A stretch of DNA of 64,000 nt from Nocardia nova SH22a (lineage in GTDB: Bacteria > Actinomycetota > Actinomycetes > Mycobacteriales > Mycobacteriaceae). A program made the position numbers and the translations under genes. The stretch is from the NCBI RefSeq assembly GCF_000523235.1, contig NZ_CP006850.1, positions 4,092,001-4,156,000 of the forward strand, in the 5' to 3' direction. Below the pieces are notes generated by a model. The model did not search any database, was not told the DNA's origin, and saw only the letters and a list, made by a program, of their open reading frames with translations. Below, piece after piece: positions 1 through 8,664 of the stretch; within the stretch, counting starts at the first letter, position 1; each line of letters opens with the position of its first letter.

Positions 1-1
1 G

Positions 2-1123
2 GAGATGGAGGATCCGGACAACGTCCGCCGCCACATCGCCGCATACGTGAACCCCGGCGAGGTCGAGGTGCTGCGGCGGTTGGTGTACACCTTCAATGCC
101 GTGGTCGCCGACCGCTGGCGGGACGGTCGAATCCTGATCGCGGGCGATGCGGCCCACATGACCCCGCAGTTCGTGGGGCAGGGGATGGGCTCGGGCGTCC
201 GGGACGCCGACAATCTGGCGTGGAAGCTGACCGCGATCGTGAAGCACGGCGCCGGCTCGACGATTCTCGACAGTTATCGAACCGAGCGCGCCCCGCACGC
301 CAAGGCGATGATCGACTTCTCGGTCTTCAACAAGTCCCTGGTTTCCGTCGACAACAAACTGTTGGCCGTTGCTCGTGACGTGGCGCTCACCGCCGCGGTC
401 CGCACGCCCGGCGTGGGGAGCTGGCTTCGCGGCGCGAAGATGAAGCCGCGGCCGCGTTTTCGCCCCGGCGCCTACCTGGGCCTGCCGCGGGGCAGGTGGC
501 GTGGTGTGGCGGGCACACTGTCGCCGCAACCGCAGATCCGCACCTACGACGGCCGGCACTGCCGCCTCGACGAGGCGCTGGGGATGGGATTCGCGGTCCT
601 CGGAAACGGCGTCGATCCGCGATCGGCGCTGGGTGAGGCTCAGGTCGAGGCTTTGCGGGGTCTGGGAACCCGATTCGTCACCGTCTACCCGATCGGCGGC
701 CGACCGCAGGGCGAGCCGGGTGACGGTCGCACGGCCGGAAATGACTGTGCCGACGTCGAAGACCACACCGGCGTGCTGACCAAATGGTTCGGGAAAGCCG
801 GTGTGGACACCGGCGGTCTGGTGCTACTACGCCCCGATCGCTACGTCTTCGGCACCGCGACGGCGGGGGGCGGCGGCGCGCTGACTGCGGAACTGCTGCG
901 GCAACTGGGCGCGCGCGCCGTGCCCACCTCGGCGCAGCGGTCCGCACCTGGTGATTCGCAGACGAAACAGACCGGCGTGCAGCAGGTTCCGGTGCCGCCG
1001 GTGCGAAACCTCATCGGCGCCGATGACGTCCGGCCGGCCTACGCCGTGCAGAGCATCGGAGGCCTTCGCCGCATATGGAATCGATACACGCACGCTGCTG
1101 ATGTATGCGGAACGCGGCGGTGA
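2..1123 (+). CDS. FAD-dependent aromatic monooxygenase (MhpA-like), 5' end outside window
   Basis: This is the C-terminal part of a class A flavoprotein hydroxylase. The reading frame is open to the window edge, so the N-terminal dinucleotide-binding domain is missing from view. The visible part carries the FAD-ribose motif GDAAHMTPQFVGQG near residue 47 of the partial protein, followed by the DADNLAWKL helix, and then a C-terminal thioredoxin-like domain of about 170 residues. That layout matches 3-(3-hydroxyphenyl)propionate hydroxylases and related phenol hydroxylases, which use NAD(P)H and O2. The ring substrate cannot be read from the sequence. The gene ends 8 bp before the convergent TetR gene, and the amidohydrolase beyond could serve the same catabolic route (inference). 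Confidence 0.82.
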   Translation, partial: EMEDPDNVRRHIAAYVNPGEVEVLRRLVYTFNAVVADRWRDGRILIAGDAAHMTPQFVGQGMGSGVRDADNLAWKLTAIVKHGAGSTILDSYRTERAPHAKAMIDFSVFNKSLVSVDNKLLAVARDVALTAAVRTPGVGSWLRGAKMKPRPRFRPGAYLGLPRGRWRGVAGTLSPQPQIRTYDGRHCRLDEALGMGFAVLGNGVDPRSALGEAQVEALRGLGTRFVTVYPIGGRPQGEPGDGRTAGNDCADVEDHTGVLTKWFGKAGVDTGGLVLLRPDRYVFGTATAGGGGALTAELLRQLGARAVPTSAQRSAPGDSQTKQTGVQQVPVPPVRNLIGADDVRPAYAVQSIGGLRRIWNRYTHAADVCGTRR

Positions 1124-1131
1124 CGAGGGGG

Positions 1132-1770
1132 TCAGAGCTGCGGCAGCGGCGGGAGTTCACTGCTGGTGAGTTTCTGAGCCGTGCGCTTGTTCACGCCGAA
1201 CATGCGCAGCATGTGAAAGGTCATCTCGTCGGCCAGGGCATCGGCGTCGGCGTCCGGGTGGGCATCGAGCAGTTGCAACAGCCCCAGCAGGGCGCCGCCC
1301 GCGGCCATGATCGCCATATCGGGGTCCATCGGCTCGAACCGGCCCTTCTCCTGCGCGGCGATGATGTCGTGGCGCGCACGCGGCGCCAGGCCCTCCTCGC
1401 GCAGCAGCACCGACATTCCGGAGTTCAGCAGCACCCGAACCATTTCCGGCACCTGACGCTGCAGCCGCCCGGTCATCCGGAAACTCACCGCGAACACCTC
1501 GGCTGGATCGTCGTACTGCGCGACGATCCCGTCACGCATCTCGCTGTAGACCTGGAGCACCGACCGGATGGCCTCGTCGAACAGTTGGTCCTTCGAGGTG
1601 AAGTGGTTGTAGAACGAGCCGAAACCCACATCCGCTTCGTCGGTGATCTCCTGGATGCTCACCGCGGAACGGCCCTCCGACAGGAACTTCCGCGCCGCGC
1701 CCAGCAGTGCGTTGCGGGTGCGTTCGCGACGGCGGTCGATGCGGTTGCGGACAACGGGTTCGGCGCTCAT
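1132..1770 (-). CDS. TetR/AcrR family transcriptional regulator
   Basis: 212 residues. The N-terminal helix-turn-helix occupies about residues 15-65, with the typical run VSIQEITDEADVGFGSFYNHF, and is followed by a helical ligand-binding domain. The gene diverges from the amidohydrolase at 1878 and converges on the monooxygenase ending at 1123. It therefore probably represses one or both, with an aromatic acid or its CoA ester as possible ligand (inference). The ATG at 1770 faces the shared 107-bp spacer that holds a dyad at 1792-1808. Confidence 0.88.
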   Translation of the reverse strand: MSAEPVVRNRIDRRRERTRNALLGAARKFLSEGRSAVSIQEITDEADVGFGSFYNHFTSKDQLFDEAIRSVLQVYSEMRDGIVAQYDDPAEVFAVSFRMTGRLQRQVPEMVRVLLNSGMSVLLREEGLAPRARHDIIAAQEKGRFEPMDPDMAIMAAGGALLGLLQLLDAHPDADADALADEMTFHMLRMFGVNKRTAQKLTSSELPPLPQL

Positions 1771-1791
1771 CGATATCTCCCCATCATATGC

Positions 1792-1808
1792 GTTATCGAA
1801 ATCGTAAC
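1792..1808. promoter_or_regulatory. Candidate TetR operator
   Basis: An imperfect dyad, GTTATCGAAATCGTAAC, with GTTA/TAAC outer half-sites lies between the divergent TetR and amidohydrolase genes. Position and symmetry suit a TetR operator. No footprint or second copy supports it. Confidence 0.35.
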
Positions 1809-1877
1809 TGACAAGAACATCAGAGTCGATTCCGGGTGCCTTTTAGACACGCACTCGGACCGGAAAGTGAGAAGAAA

Positions 1878-3014
1878 ATGGACGATTCCCGCGTCATCTC
1901 CGCGACGAGCCGCCGTCGCGCACTCGGTGCCGCCGTCGCGGGCACACTCGGTGTCGCCGCGGCGGCATCGGTCGCGTTGCCCGGCGCGCAGGCGGCTCCG
2001 GTTCGACGGCAGCAACCGGCGCCGTCGGGCACGTATCGCATCGACCTGCACGCCCACTTCCTGCCCCCGGACTACCGCTCTGCTTTGATCGAACACGGCC
2101 ACCTCACCATCGGCGGCTATCCGACTCCGGAGTGGTCGCCGGAGCAGGCGCTGGCCTTCATGGACTATTACGGCATTGCGGCACAGGCGCTTTCGGTATC
2201 CGATCCGGGTGTCTCCTTCCTGAGCGGGAAGGAGGCCAACGATATGGCGCGCTACTGCAACACCTATGCCGCCGGGCTGTTCCGATCGAATCCGACGCGG
2301 TTCGGCGCCTTCGCGGTCCTGCCGATGCCCGACATTCCCGCTTCGATCGCCGAAGCCATCTATGCCCTCGACGAATTGCATCTCGACGGGGTGATCCTGC
2401 TGTCGGCCTACAACGGGGTCTATCTCGGCGATCCGCGTTTCGAACCGTTGATGGCCGTGTTGAATCAGCGCAACGCGTACGTTTTCGTGCATCCCGCGGC
2501 AATCCCCGACAACGCCAAACCGAAACTGCCGCTGCCGGATTTCCTGGAGGAGTTCACCTTCGACACCACCCGGGCCGCGACGATGATGATGGTCACCGGC
2601 GTGACCCAGCGCTATCCGAACATCCGCTTCCAGCTCGCTCACGCCGGTGGTACGGTGCCGTTCCTGTCACATCGGATCAGCGTGGCCTCGCAAACCGTGC
2701 TCGGGCAGTTGTGGCCACCGGACCTGCCGAAACCGTCGGTGCTGGACATGCAGCGCCAGATCTCGAACCTCTACGTCGACACCGCGCTGAGCGGGTCGGC
2801 CGCCGCGATGGCGAGTGCGACCGCGGTGATGAGCCGCGACCACATCGTCTTCGGATCCGACTGGCCCTTCAGCGCCCTGACCCTCCCGCAGTCGGGCAGC
2901 CACGACCCCGCCCCCGGATTGAGCGACGTCTTCGACGCCGACCAGCGCATGGAGGTCGAGCGCCACAACCCGCTGCGCCAGCTGCCCCGCCTGGCCCAAG
3001 CGGTCGAGGCGTAA
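1878..3014 (+). CDS. Exported amidohydrolase-2 (ACMSD-like) metal-dependent hydrolase
   Basis: 378 residues from the ATG at 1878. A longer reading from 1836 is possible, but it would place 14 residues before the signal sequence. The N-terminus has SRRR followed by a hydrophobic stretch ending in an Ala-rich cleavage region, as in Tat signals. The mature part has the amidohydrolase-2 metal set: DLHAHF (H58, H60), a later His in VHPAA, His in LAHAGG, and Asp in FGSDWPF. Relatives are aminocarboxymuconate-semialdehyde decarboxylases and resorcylate-type decarboxylases, which are normally cytoplasmic, so the apparent export is unusual. It diverges from the TetR gene at 1770, and its substrate is unknown. 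Confidence 0.85.
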   Translation: MDDSRVISATSRRRALGAAVAGTLGVAAAASVALPGAQAAPVRRQQPAPSGTYRIDLHAHFLPPDYRSALIEHGHLTIGGYPTPEWSPEQALAFMDYYGIAAQALSVSDPGVSFLSGKEANDMARYCNTYAAGLFRSNPTRFGAFAVLPMPDIPASIAEAIYALDELHLDGVILLSAYNGVYLGDPRFEPLMAVLNQRNAYVFVHPAAIPDNAKPKLPLPDFLEEFTFDTTRAATMMMVTGVTQRYPNIRFQLAHAGGTVPFLSHRISVASQTVLGQLWPPDLPKPSVLDMQRQISNLYVDTALSGSAAAMASATAVMSRDHIVFGSDWPFSALTLPQSGSHDPAPGLSDVFDADQRMEVERHNPLRQLPRLAQAVEA

Positions 3015-3034
3015 GGCGAAGGATTCGTCGTGAG

Positions 3035-3054
3035 CAGACCGGCTCGCCGGTCTG
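3035..3054 (+). terminator. Hairpin terminator after the amidohydrolase gene
   Basis: A perfect 9-bp stem (CAGACCGGC / GCCGGTCTG) with a 2-nt loop lies 20 bp after the stop codon. There is no U-tract, as is common in actinobacteria. Confidence 0.5.
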
Positions 3055-3191
3055 GGCGTGACCGTCTCACCGCGAATCGTGGCGCAGCTCGCCACGCTGT
3101 AAGACCGAGGGGGAGGGGACGGTTATAGCCGTGCTGCCTCGCACAGATAGGGACGCAAGGATGTGAAGGCACAGCCGGGACTGTCCTCGTT

Positions 3192-3235
3192 GGCTCATAA
3201 CCCAGAGGTCGCAGGTTCAAATCCTGTCCCCGCTA
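3192..3235 (+). other. 3' half of tRNA-Met (CAT): probable att-site scar
   Basis: The segment contains a CTCATAA anticodon loop, the CCCAG 3' anticodon stem, a full T arm (GCAGG TTCAAAT CCTGT), the CCCCGCT acceptor strand and an A discriminator. No D arm or 5' acceptor strand precedes it: the 5' anticodon-stem side already mismatches (GTTGG against CCCAG). An isolated tRNA 3' half that breaks in the anticodon arm is what tyrosine-recombinase integration into a tRNA gene leaves as attL or attR. No second copy was noticed in the window. Confidence 0.7.
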
Positions 3236-3277
3236 GCTGATAACCAGCGGTTTCGTTGAAATCCGGCGGTACGCATG

Positions 3278-3317
3278 GGATTGCGATCGCCGGGGCGGGG
3301 CCCAGCGATCGCAATCC
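3278..3317. repeat. 13-bp perfect inverted repeat around GCGATCGC
   Basis: GGATTGCGATCGC at 3278-3290 is repeated inverted at 3305-3317, with a 14-nt G/C-rich loop. It lies about 40 bp right of the tRNA-Met fragment. It could be an attP-arm structure, a protein-binding site or a terminator without a U-tract. Confidence 0.6.
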
Positions 3318-3553
3318 GTACGGTCGGCGGTCATCGCGGCACAGGTTCGGCGTGGAGGCGTCCGGCTCGGTAGGACTACCGCACCGGTGGTCTGGACAGA
3401 CGCCGCATCCACGTGGGTTTGTGTTCGACTGCGATATCTACGACGACATCACCCTACGCATCGTCGAGAACGCACTCGACCCGTCGACCGCGAGGACACT
3501 GCACTGCCATCCGGTGACTCCGCTGAAACTGAACTGAGCCACAGCAGCGCCTT

Positions 3554-3578
3554 CGCGGCGGGGAGGAGTCCCGCCGCG
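3554..3578 (+). terminator. Hairpin after the decayed reading frame
   Basis: A perfect 9-bp stem (CGCGGCGGG / CCCGCCGCG) with a 7-nt loop lies 16 bp after the stop at 3537. Function is inferred from position only. Confidence 0.35.
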
Positions 3579-3742
3579 TCGGCGAATTCATCCGCCGGGG
3601 GTGAGGCCCCGTGCGCTCATCACCGGTTGAGTGGCGACGAGGACCGCGGAACTGCCGGTTCGGCTCTTCGCAGTTCGACGTAGTCACCCAGATCCAACAG
3701 GTACGCCGCTGGTCATCGACCGGACTCGGAAACGGAGCCGAC

Positions 3743-5647
3743 ATGTGCGTTCACCCGAAACCCGCGACCGCCCGCACAGCAGAGATCAACCGCGACGCTG
3801 CGGCTGCCTACGACCTGGCCAACACCCGGGACTTCACCGACGCGAAGCGTGGTTTGATCGCCGAGTTGCCGGGCAGCGTCACTTCCAGCGACGGATCGGT
3901 GGTGTTCGACCCGCACGATTTCGACTGGATCGAGGAAGGCGCGGATACACCGGATTCGGTGAACCCGAGCCTGTGGCGACAATCCCAGATCATCAAACTG
4001 GGCGGCCTCTATCAAGTCGGTGATCGCATCTACCAGGTTCGCAACAATGACATCGCCAACCTGACCGTCATCGAGGGCGACGACGGATTGATCATCGTCG
4101 ACTGTATGGCCGGGGTCGAATCGGCCCGGCAGGGCATGAGCCTGATCCGAGCGCATGTCAGCGACAAACCGGTCGCGGCCGTCATCTACACCCACACCCA
4201 CATCGACCACTATGGGGGAGTGAAGGGCGTTGTCGACCCCGACGATGTTGCTTCGGGCAAAGTGCCGATCATTGCTCCCGGCACCATCGCATCCTTCGAC
4301 AAGTTCGCCATCGGCGAGAACGTCGTCGCGGGCAACGCCATGGCACGTCGCAGCTTCTATGCCTTCGGTGGCCTGCTCGATCTCAACGCCACCGGCCACA
4401 TCACCTGCGGTATCGGCATCGTATCCACCAAAGGCGCAACTATCTCCTATATTTCGCCCACCGACGGCATCACCGAGACCGGCACCCGCCGTGAAATCGC
4501 GGGCATCGAATTCGAATTCCTCTACGCCCCCGATACCGAGGCTCCGGAGGAGATGCACATCTGGATACCAGAAATGAAAGCGCTGACCTGCGCGGAGAAC
4601 GCCAACCACTCGCTGCACAACATCCAGACTCTGCGTGGTGCGCGCACCCGCGACGCGCGGAACTTCGCCCGCTACCTCGATGAAACCCTGGAGCGATGGG
4701 GTGATGAAGCCGAAGTGCATTACGGTCCGCACACTTGGCCGGTCTGGGGTAACGACAATGTGACCGCACTGCTCGAATCCCAGCGCGACACCTACAAATA
4801 CATCCACGACCAGGCACTACGCCTGGCCAACAAGGGCTACACCCCGCTCGAGGCTGCCGAGGTCATCGAACTGCCCGAGGAACTGCGTCGCAACTGGGCC
4901 AACCGCGGCTACCACGGCACCCTGCACCACGACGTGCGCGCGGTGTTCACCAAGGAACTGGGCATGTGGGACGGTGATCCGGCCTCACTGCACCCGCACA
5001 CTCCGGTCGACTCCGCCAGGCGGTTCGTCGACTTCGCCGGTGCAGACGCGATACTTGCCGAGGGCCGGCGCGCTTTCGACGAAGGCGACTACAGGTGGGC
5101 TACCGAGATCCTGCACAAACTGGTCTTCGCCGACCCGGACAACACCGCCGCGCGAGAACTGCAGGCCGATGCCTACGAGCAGATGGGCTACCAATCCGAG
5201 GGCCCGCAATGGCGCGGAATCTTCCTGTCCGCGGCCAAAGAACTGCGCGAAGGTGTGCAGCCCCCGCCCTATATCACTGCCAGCGAAGACTCCATCCTGG
5301 CCATGCCCATCGACATCCTGTTCGACTTCATAGCCGTGCACCTCATCGGAGAACGCGCCGCCGAAGCCGACATCAGCATCAATGTCGACTTCACCGACTC
5401 GGGTGAGCAGCGGACCATGTGGGTGCGCCGCGGTGTGCTCAATGCCCGCCGAGGCACATCCGATGACGCCCGCCTATCGATCGCGGGCCCGAAGAAAGCA
5501 CTGGTCGGTCTACTCCTCACCCCGGCGCTAGCGGACAAGCTGACCGCCTCCGACGTGGTGACCCTGGACGGCGACGCCGCCACGCTGAAGGAATTGGGTG
5601 CGCTTCTCGATGAATTCGAGCCGACATTCCCGATTGTCACACCTTGA
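3743..5647 (+). CDS. Alkyl/aryl-sulfatase of the metallo-beta-lactamase fold (SdsA1/BDS1 type)
   Basis: 634 residues from the ATG at 3743, which has a GGAG seven bases upstream; the frame is open further upstream but without a better start. The metallo-beta-lactamase core carries THTHIDH (H151, H153, D155, H156) and AENANH (E285, H289), the two-zinc set of SdsA1-type sulfatases. The middle helical part fits the alkylsulfatase dimerisation domain, and the last 120 residues fit the SCP2-like domain that binds the alkyl chain. These enzymes hydrolyse primary alkyl sulfates such as SDS to alcohol and sulfate. No Sec or Tat signal is visible, so it is probably cytoplasmic. It stands alone in a region flanked by an att scar and a repeat element, which suggests acquisition. 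Confidence 0.9.
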   Translation: MCVHPKPATARTAEINRDAAAAYDLANTRDFTDAKRGLIAELPGSVTSSDGSVVFDPHDFDWIEEGADTPDSVNPSLWRQSQIIKLGGLYQVGDRIYQVRNNDIANLTVIEGDDGLIIVDCMAGVESARQGMSLIRAHVSDKPVAAVIYTHTHIDHYGGVKGVVDPDDVASGKVPIIAPGTIASFDKFAIGENVVAGNAMARRSFYAFGGLLDLNATGHITCGIGIVSTKGATISYISPTDGITETGTRREIAGIEFEFLYAPDTEAPEEMHIWIPEMKALTCAENANHSLHNIQTLRGARTRDARNFARYLDETLERWGDEAEVHYGPHTWPVWGNDNVTALLESQRDTYKYIHDQALRLANKGYTPLEAAEVIELPEELRRNWANRGYHGTLHHDVRAVFTKELGMWDGDPASLHPHTPVDSARRFVDFAGADAILAEGRRAFDEGDYRWATEILHKLVFADPDNTAARELQADAYEQMGYQSEGPQWRGIFLSAAKELREGVQPPPYITASEDSILAMPIDILFDFIAVHLIGERAAEADISINVDFTDSGEQRTMWVRRGVLNARRGTSDDARLSIAGPKKALVGLLLTPALADKLTASDVVTLDGDAATLKELGALLDEFEPTFPIVTP

Positions 5648-6449
5648 AGGTTCCGCTTCGCGCGGTTGTGCTGGCTACCTACTCGGCGTGTTCTTTTGAG
5701 CTCGCAGCAGTTTCGTCTGCCACCTTCCCCGCCTCTTCCATGTTTAGCTTGAAATGTCCGGAGGCCGTGCTGGGGGGAATCTCCTGAACTGTCACTGTCG
5801 ACCCGGATCAGGAATGTCGGCCTGCGGGTAACGGTCGTCGATGCGCCAGCACCGCATCATGCAACGCGACCGGGGTGCGGCACGCAGCTATTACTTGACA
5901 TAATGTAGATTATCGGTGGATTGGAGATGTCGTTCAGGCGTCGTGAATGTGCTGTGTGGCAACGGTATTCGGTGTCGAGCCTGCCGTTGGCCGGGCCCGC
6001 TCGGCTTCGTGTGCGATCGACTGTGTGCCGATTCGGCTCATCCAAGTGTCGCCATATCGAGCCGATCTTGATCTTTCCGGCGATATGCCGATCAACCGGA
6101 AAATTTACAATCCGTGCCGCAGTTCTACTTCTCGCCTTCCTGTTCGGCCTCCCGATCCTCCTACGCCAAAACGTCACTGTGACATAATGATTGGGCGTTT
6201 CCCCTCGCGGGCTGGACCGTCCTGCTCATCGAGTTCGCTGCATGCGGTCGAAAACTTGCATGTTGGGGTCTCGGGGGTTGCGACTCGCTCCCGGCGTGAG
6301 GGTGTGCGACCGGGGCGAGTCGCTTGTTGCTGCAAGAATCTCGCCCTCGGCGAGATGAACCACTCCCCTGAGGTTTTCGAAAGAAGCCCGCCACTCCCCC
6401 TAGATATGTCACTGTGACGATTTACGTGATGTTCTCTCCTCCGGAGATC
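5648..6449. other. Non-coding stretch between the sulfatase and pucR-type genes
   Basis: No gene is supported. Around 5890-5915 there is an AT-rich patch with nested dyads (ACATAATGT at 5898-5906; TAAT-N4-ATTA at 5901-5912) and a TTGACA at 5895-5900, possibly the remains of a promoter/operator. The right half holds the repeat-bounded segment 6172-6419. Short frames on both strands (for example 5921-6187 and 5857-6177) have no family features. Confidence 0.5.
6172..6419. repeat. 248-bp segment bounded by 15-bp terminal inverted repeats (MITE-like)
   Basis: The left end CGTCACTGTGACATA (6172-6186) and right end TATGTCACTGTGACG (6405-6419) are inverted copies that differ only at the central base. 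Each end is itself palindromic (GTCAC-T-GTGAC). The interior contains an imperfect 14-bp hairpin at 6280-6323 and a perfect 8-bp hairpin at 6338-6356 (ATCTCGCC / GGCGAGAT). No target-site duplication is obvious. It could be a MITE or REP-like element, a structured RNA, or paired operators. Confidence 0.5.
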
Positions 6450-7976
6450 TCACCCAGCGTGAATCGACAACGCGATGAGCATGGCCGTGCGCTTGCCTGG
6501 ATCGTCCAGATCGAGGAAGTCGAACCGGCGCATTCGCTGCATCCGGTGCCGCACCGTGTTGGGGTGGACGCCCAGGGTGCGTGCCGCGGCGGTCGGATCC
6601 CCGTGTGCCTCCAGCCATGCCTTGAGCGTCGGAACGTATTGGGTGCTGTTGAGTGCGTCGGACTCGGCGAGCTGGGCGACCGGGTCGCGGGACGGCAGTC
6701 TGCCTGTCGCGGCCATGGACTTGAGGCGCTGGATCAGTACGCGATCCCATGCGGTGTCGTAGCAGTGCGGTGTCCGGGTGGTCGCGGACAAGGCCATGCA
6801 TTCGTCGGCCTCCTGGCGGCTCGAGGTCAGCTCTCGCACACCGGCCACCCCGCCGATCCCGGCCACCACGTCGATATGGGCGGGCAGGCCCGCGGCGATA
6901 TCGGCGATCCAGCGAAATGCCGGAGCGGGATCGTCGCCCGCCGGGAGCAGCGTGTAGACGGTGTTGCCGAACAGGGTGCTGCGGCCGGGGCGGGACCATC
7001 CGAATCCGGTGGTGGCGCGCTCGAAGGCCAGCAGAATTCCGGCATTGCGTTCCTGTTCGGCGTGCGCCTGCAGGGCGATCACGCGCAGCTGCGCGGGCGC
7101 GATTCCGAGTTTGCCGATGGCGGCTTCGGCGTCGGGACTGCCTTCGATCAGTTCGATGACCAGCTCGGATTCGACCTGACGTTCGAGGTCGGCACTGACC
7201 CGTGATCGCAGCAGATGCAAGGCGACAGTGTGTGCACCTTCCTGCAGAATCGCCGCGCGGTCCGGCAGGAGCGGGTCCGGGCTCGACACCCACACCGAGC
7301 CGAGGAGTTCGCGCCCGGCCCGCACCGCTGCGACGGTCCGCCCGTGCAGGCCGTGCTCGGGTGACGGCGGAATGTGCAGGGGTGCATCGGATGCCGCGAG
7401 GTGGGCGAAGACGCCCTGGCGTTCGAAGAAGCGGCGCATGTGTTCGGGGATGCGGCGGCCCAGGATGGTGTCGGAGCGCACCGGGTCGGTGCCGTGCGGC
7501 GCGGTCGAGTAGGCCATGACGCGGGAGAGCTGATCCTCGATGGTGACCGGGCCGTCCAGGGATGCGGAGATGGTGTCGGCGAGGGCGAACAGGTCGCTGG
7601 GACCGCGGCCGGACTCGGTTTCGCGGCCCTCGAGGACGAGTCCGTAGACGACGGAGGCGATCTGACTCCAGGACACGCTCGGATCGACGGTCAGCAGTGC
7701 CGATCCGGAGTCCTCGAGGGCGCGGCGGATGCGTTCGTCGGGTGGTTCGGTGGTGCGGGTGATGATCACGGTGGCGCGGGCGTCGGCGGCCAGGGGCAGA
7801 GTGTGTGCGAGGTCGGTGGCGCCGACGGCGAGGAAGACGTCACCGGTGGCGGCGTGCGGGCGGATCGGGTCGTGGACGGTGACGCTGTGCAGTTCGAGGT
7901 CGCGGTGGGCAGCGGTGCCGTGCAGTCGCGCGCCGTATCGGCTGAGGATGTTGATCAAGCGGTCCAGTTTGACCAT
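6450..7976 (-). CDS. PucR-family transcriptional regulator
   Basis: 508 residues. The N-terminal part resembles a PucR sensory domain (about residues 10-130). A GAF-like middle and a GGDEF-related CdaR-like region follow. The C-terminal 60 residues form the PucR-type helix-turn-helix (WLEAHGDPTAAARTLGVHPNTVRHRM). Such proteins activate purine, proline or other nitrogen-compound catabolic genes. None of those lies beside this one, so the target is unknown. The gene diverges from the GreA-like gene at 8173. Confidence 0.87.
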   Translation of the reverse strand: MVKLDRLINILSRYGARLHGTAAHRDLELHSVTVHDPIRPHAATGDVFLAVGATDLAHTLPLAADARATVIITRTTEPPDERIRRALEDSGSALLTVDPSVSWSQIASVVYGLVLEGRETESGRGPSDLFALADTISASLDGPVTIEDQLSRVMAYSTAPHGTDPVRSDTILGRRIPEHMRRFFERQGVFAHLAASDAPLHIPPSPEHGLHGRTVAAVRAGRELLGSVWVSSPDPLLPDRAAILQEGAHTVALHLLRSRVSADLERQVESELVIELIEGSPDAEAAIGKLGIAPAQLRVIALQAHAEQERNAGILLAFERATTGFGWSRPGRSTLFGNTVYTLLPAGDDPAPAFRWIADIAAGLPAHIDVVAGIGGVAGVRELTSSRQEADECMALSATTRTPHCYDTAWDRVLIQRLKSMAATGRLPSRDPVAQLAESDALNSTQYVPTLKAWLEAHGDPTAAARTLGVHPNTVRHRMQRMRRFDFLDLDDPGKRTAMLIALSIHAG

Positions 7977-8172
7977 CGGTGCTGCTCACCTGCGCTTTCC
8001 GGACGTACCGCACAGTCGGCGGTGTTCGAGGGCTACAACGATGGTCCATCAGATTGTGGCTCGGTGACAACATGAGGGGTGGTCGGGCGGGTCAATCTGG
8101 AAGTGAATCCACAGTGCGGCGGATGGGTGTCGCCTGCGGTTCGGGTGTTGGCAGGTCGACGCGGAGAATGAG

Positions 8173-8619
8173 ATGACCGGAATCGAAGGTGTCTGGCTGA
8201 CGCAGGACGCGTATGAGCGGCTGCGGCAGGAATTGGCGGAGTTGCGTGCGGCGCAGCGCGGTCCCGCGGGTGAGGACGGCGAGTTCGCGGCCGGTCGTCG
8301 CTTGCGGCGGCTCGAGTTGGAGGAGTTGCTCGACCGCGCGGTGGTCGGGCAGGCGCCGGCCGACGACGGTATCGCCGAACCCGGCATGGTGCTGACCGTC
8401 CGGTTCGACGACGAGCAGACCGAGACGTTCCTGTTGGGGCGGCGCGACGGTGCCGATACCGATGAGCTGGAAGTGTATTCGCCGGAGTCGCCGCTGGGCA
8501 GTGCCTTGTCGGGTGCGCGCCCGGGACAGGTGTGTTCGTATCGGGTCCCCAGTGGCGAGTCGGTGAGTGTGACGTTGCTCGAGGCAGTCCCCTACGGCAT
8601 GCATCAGCGGCGGCGTTGA
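8173..8619 (+). CDS. GreA/GreB-family RNA polymerase-binding protein
   Basis: 148 residues. The N-terminal LTQDAYERLRQELAEL is the opening helix of a Gre coiled coil, and the second helix is around residues 36-60. The C-terminal half (about 70-140) is the FKBP-like Gre domain. Residues between the two helices are GEDGEF, so acidic residues occur near the tip, but the arm is shorter than in true GreA. It may therefore be a Gre-like secondary-channel factor (as in Rnk or Rv3788 types) rather than a transcript-cleavage factor. It is followed closely by a small membrane protein. Confidence 0.75.
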   Translation: MTGIEGVWLTQDAYERLRQELAELRAAQRGPAGEDGEFAAGRRLRRLELEELLDRAVVGQAPADDGIAEPGMVLTVRFDDEQTETFLLGRRDGADTDELEVYSPESPLGSALSGARPGQVCSYRVPSGESVSVTLLEAVPYGMHQRRR

Positions 8620-8664
8620 CCGTGTTCACATGCGGTGCGCCCGGACCAGATTTGGGGGTGTGAC

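Larger units (their letters stand above)
3236..3742. other. Intergenic stretch with hairpins and a possible gene remnant
   Basis: No intact gene is supported here. A reading frame ending at 3537 has a coding-like tail (FVFDCDIYDDITLRIVENAL) but no recognisable start or family, and could be the end of a decayed mobile-element gene. Two strong hairpins (3278-3317 and 3554-3578) lie in it. Confidence 0.4.

Noticed and set aside
2771..3220. Minus-strand frame running across the tRNA-Met fragment
   Set aside because: It reads through the tRNA fragment and the antisense of the amidohydrolase, a common artefact at tRNA-derived att sites.
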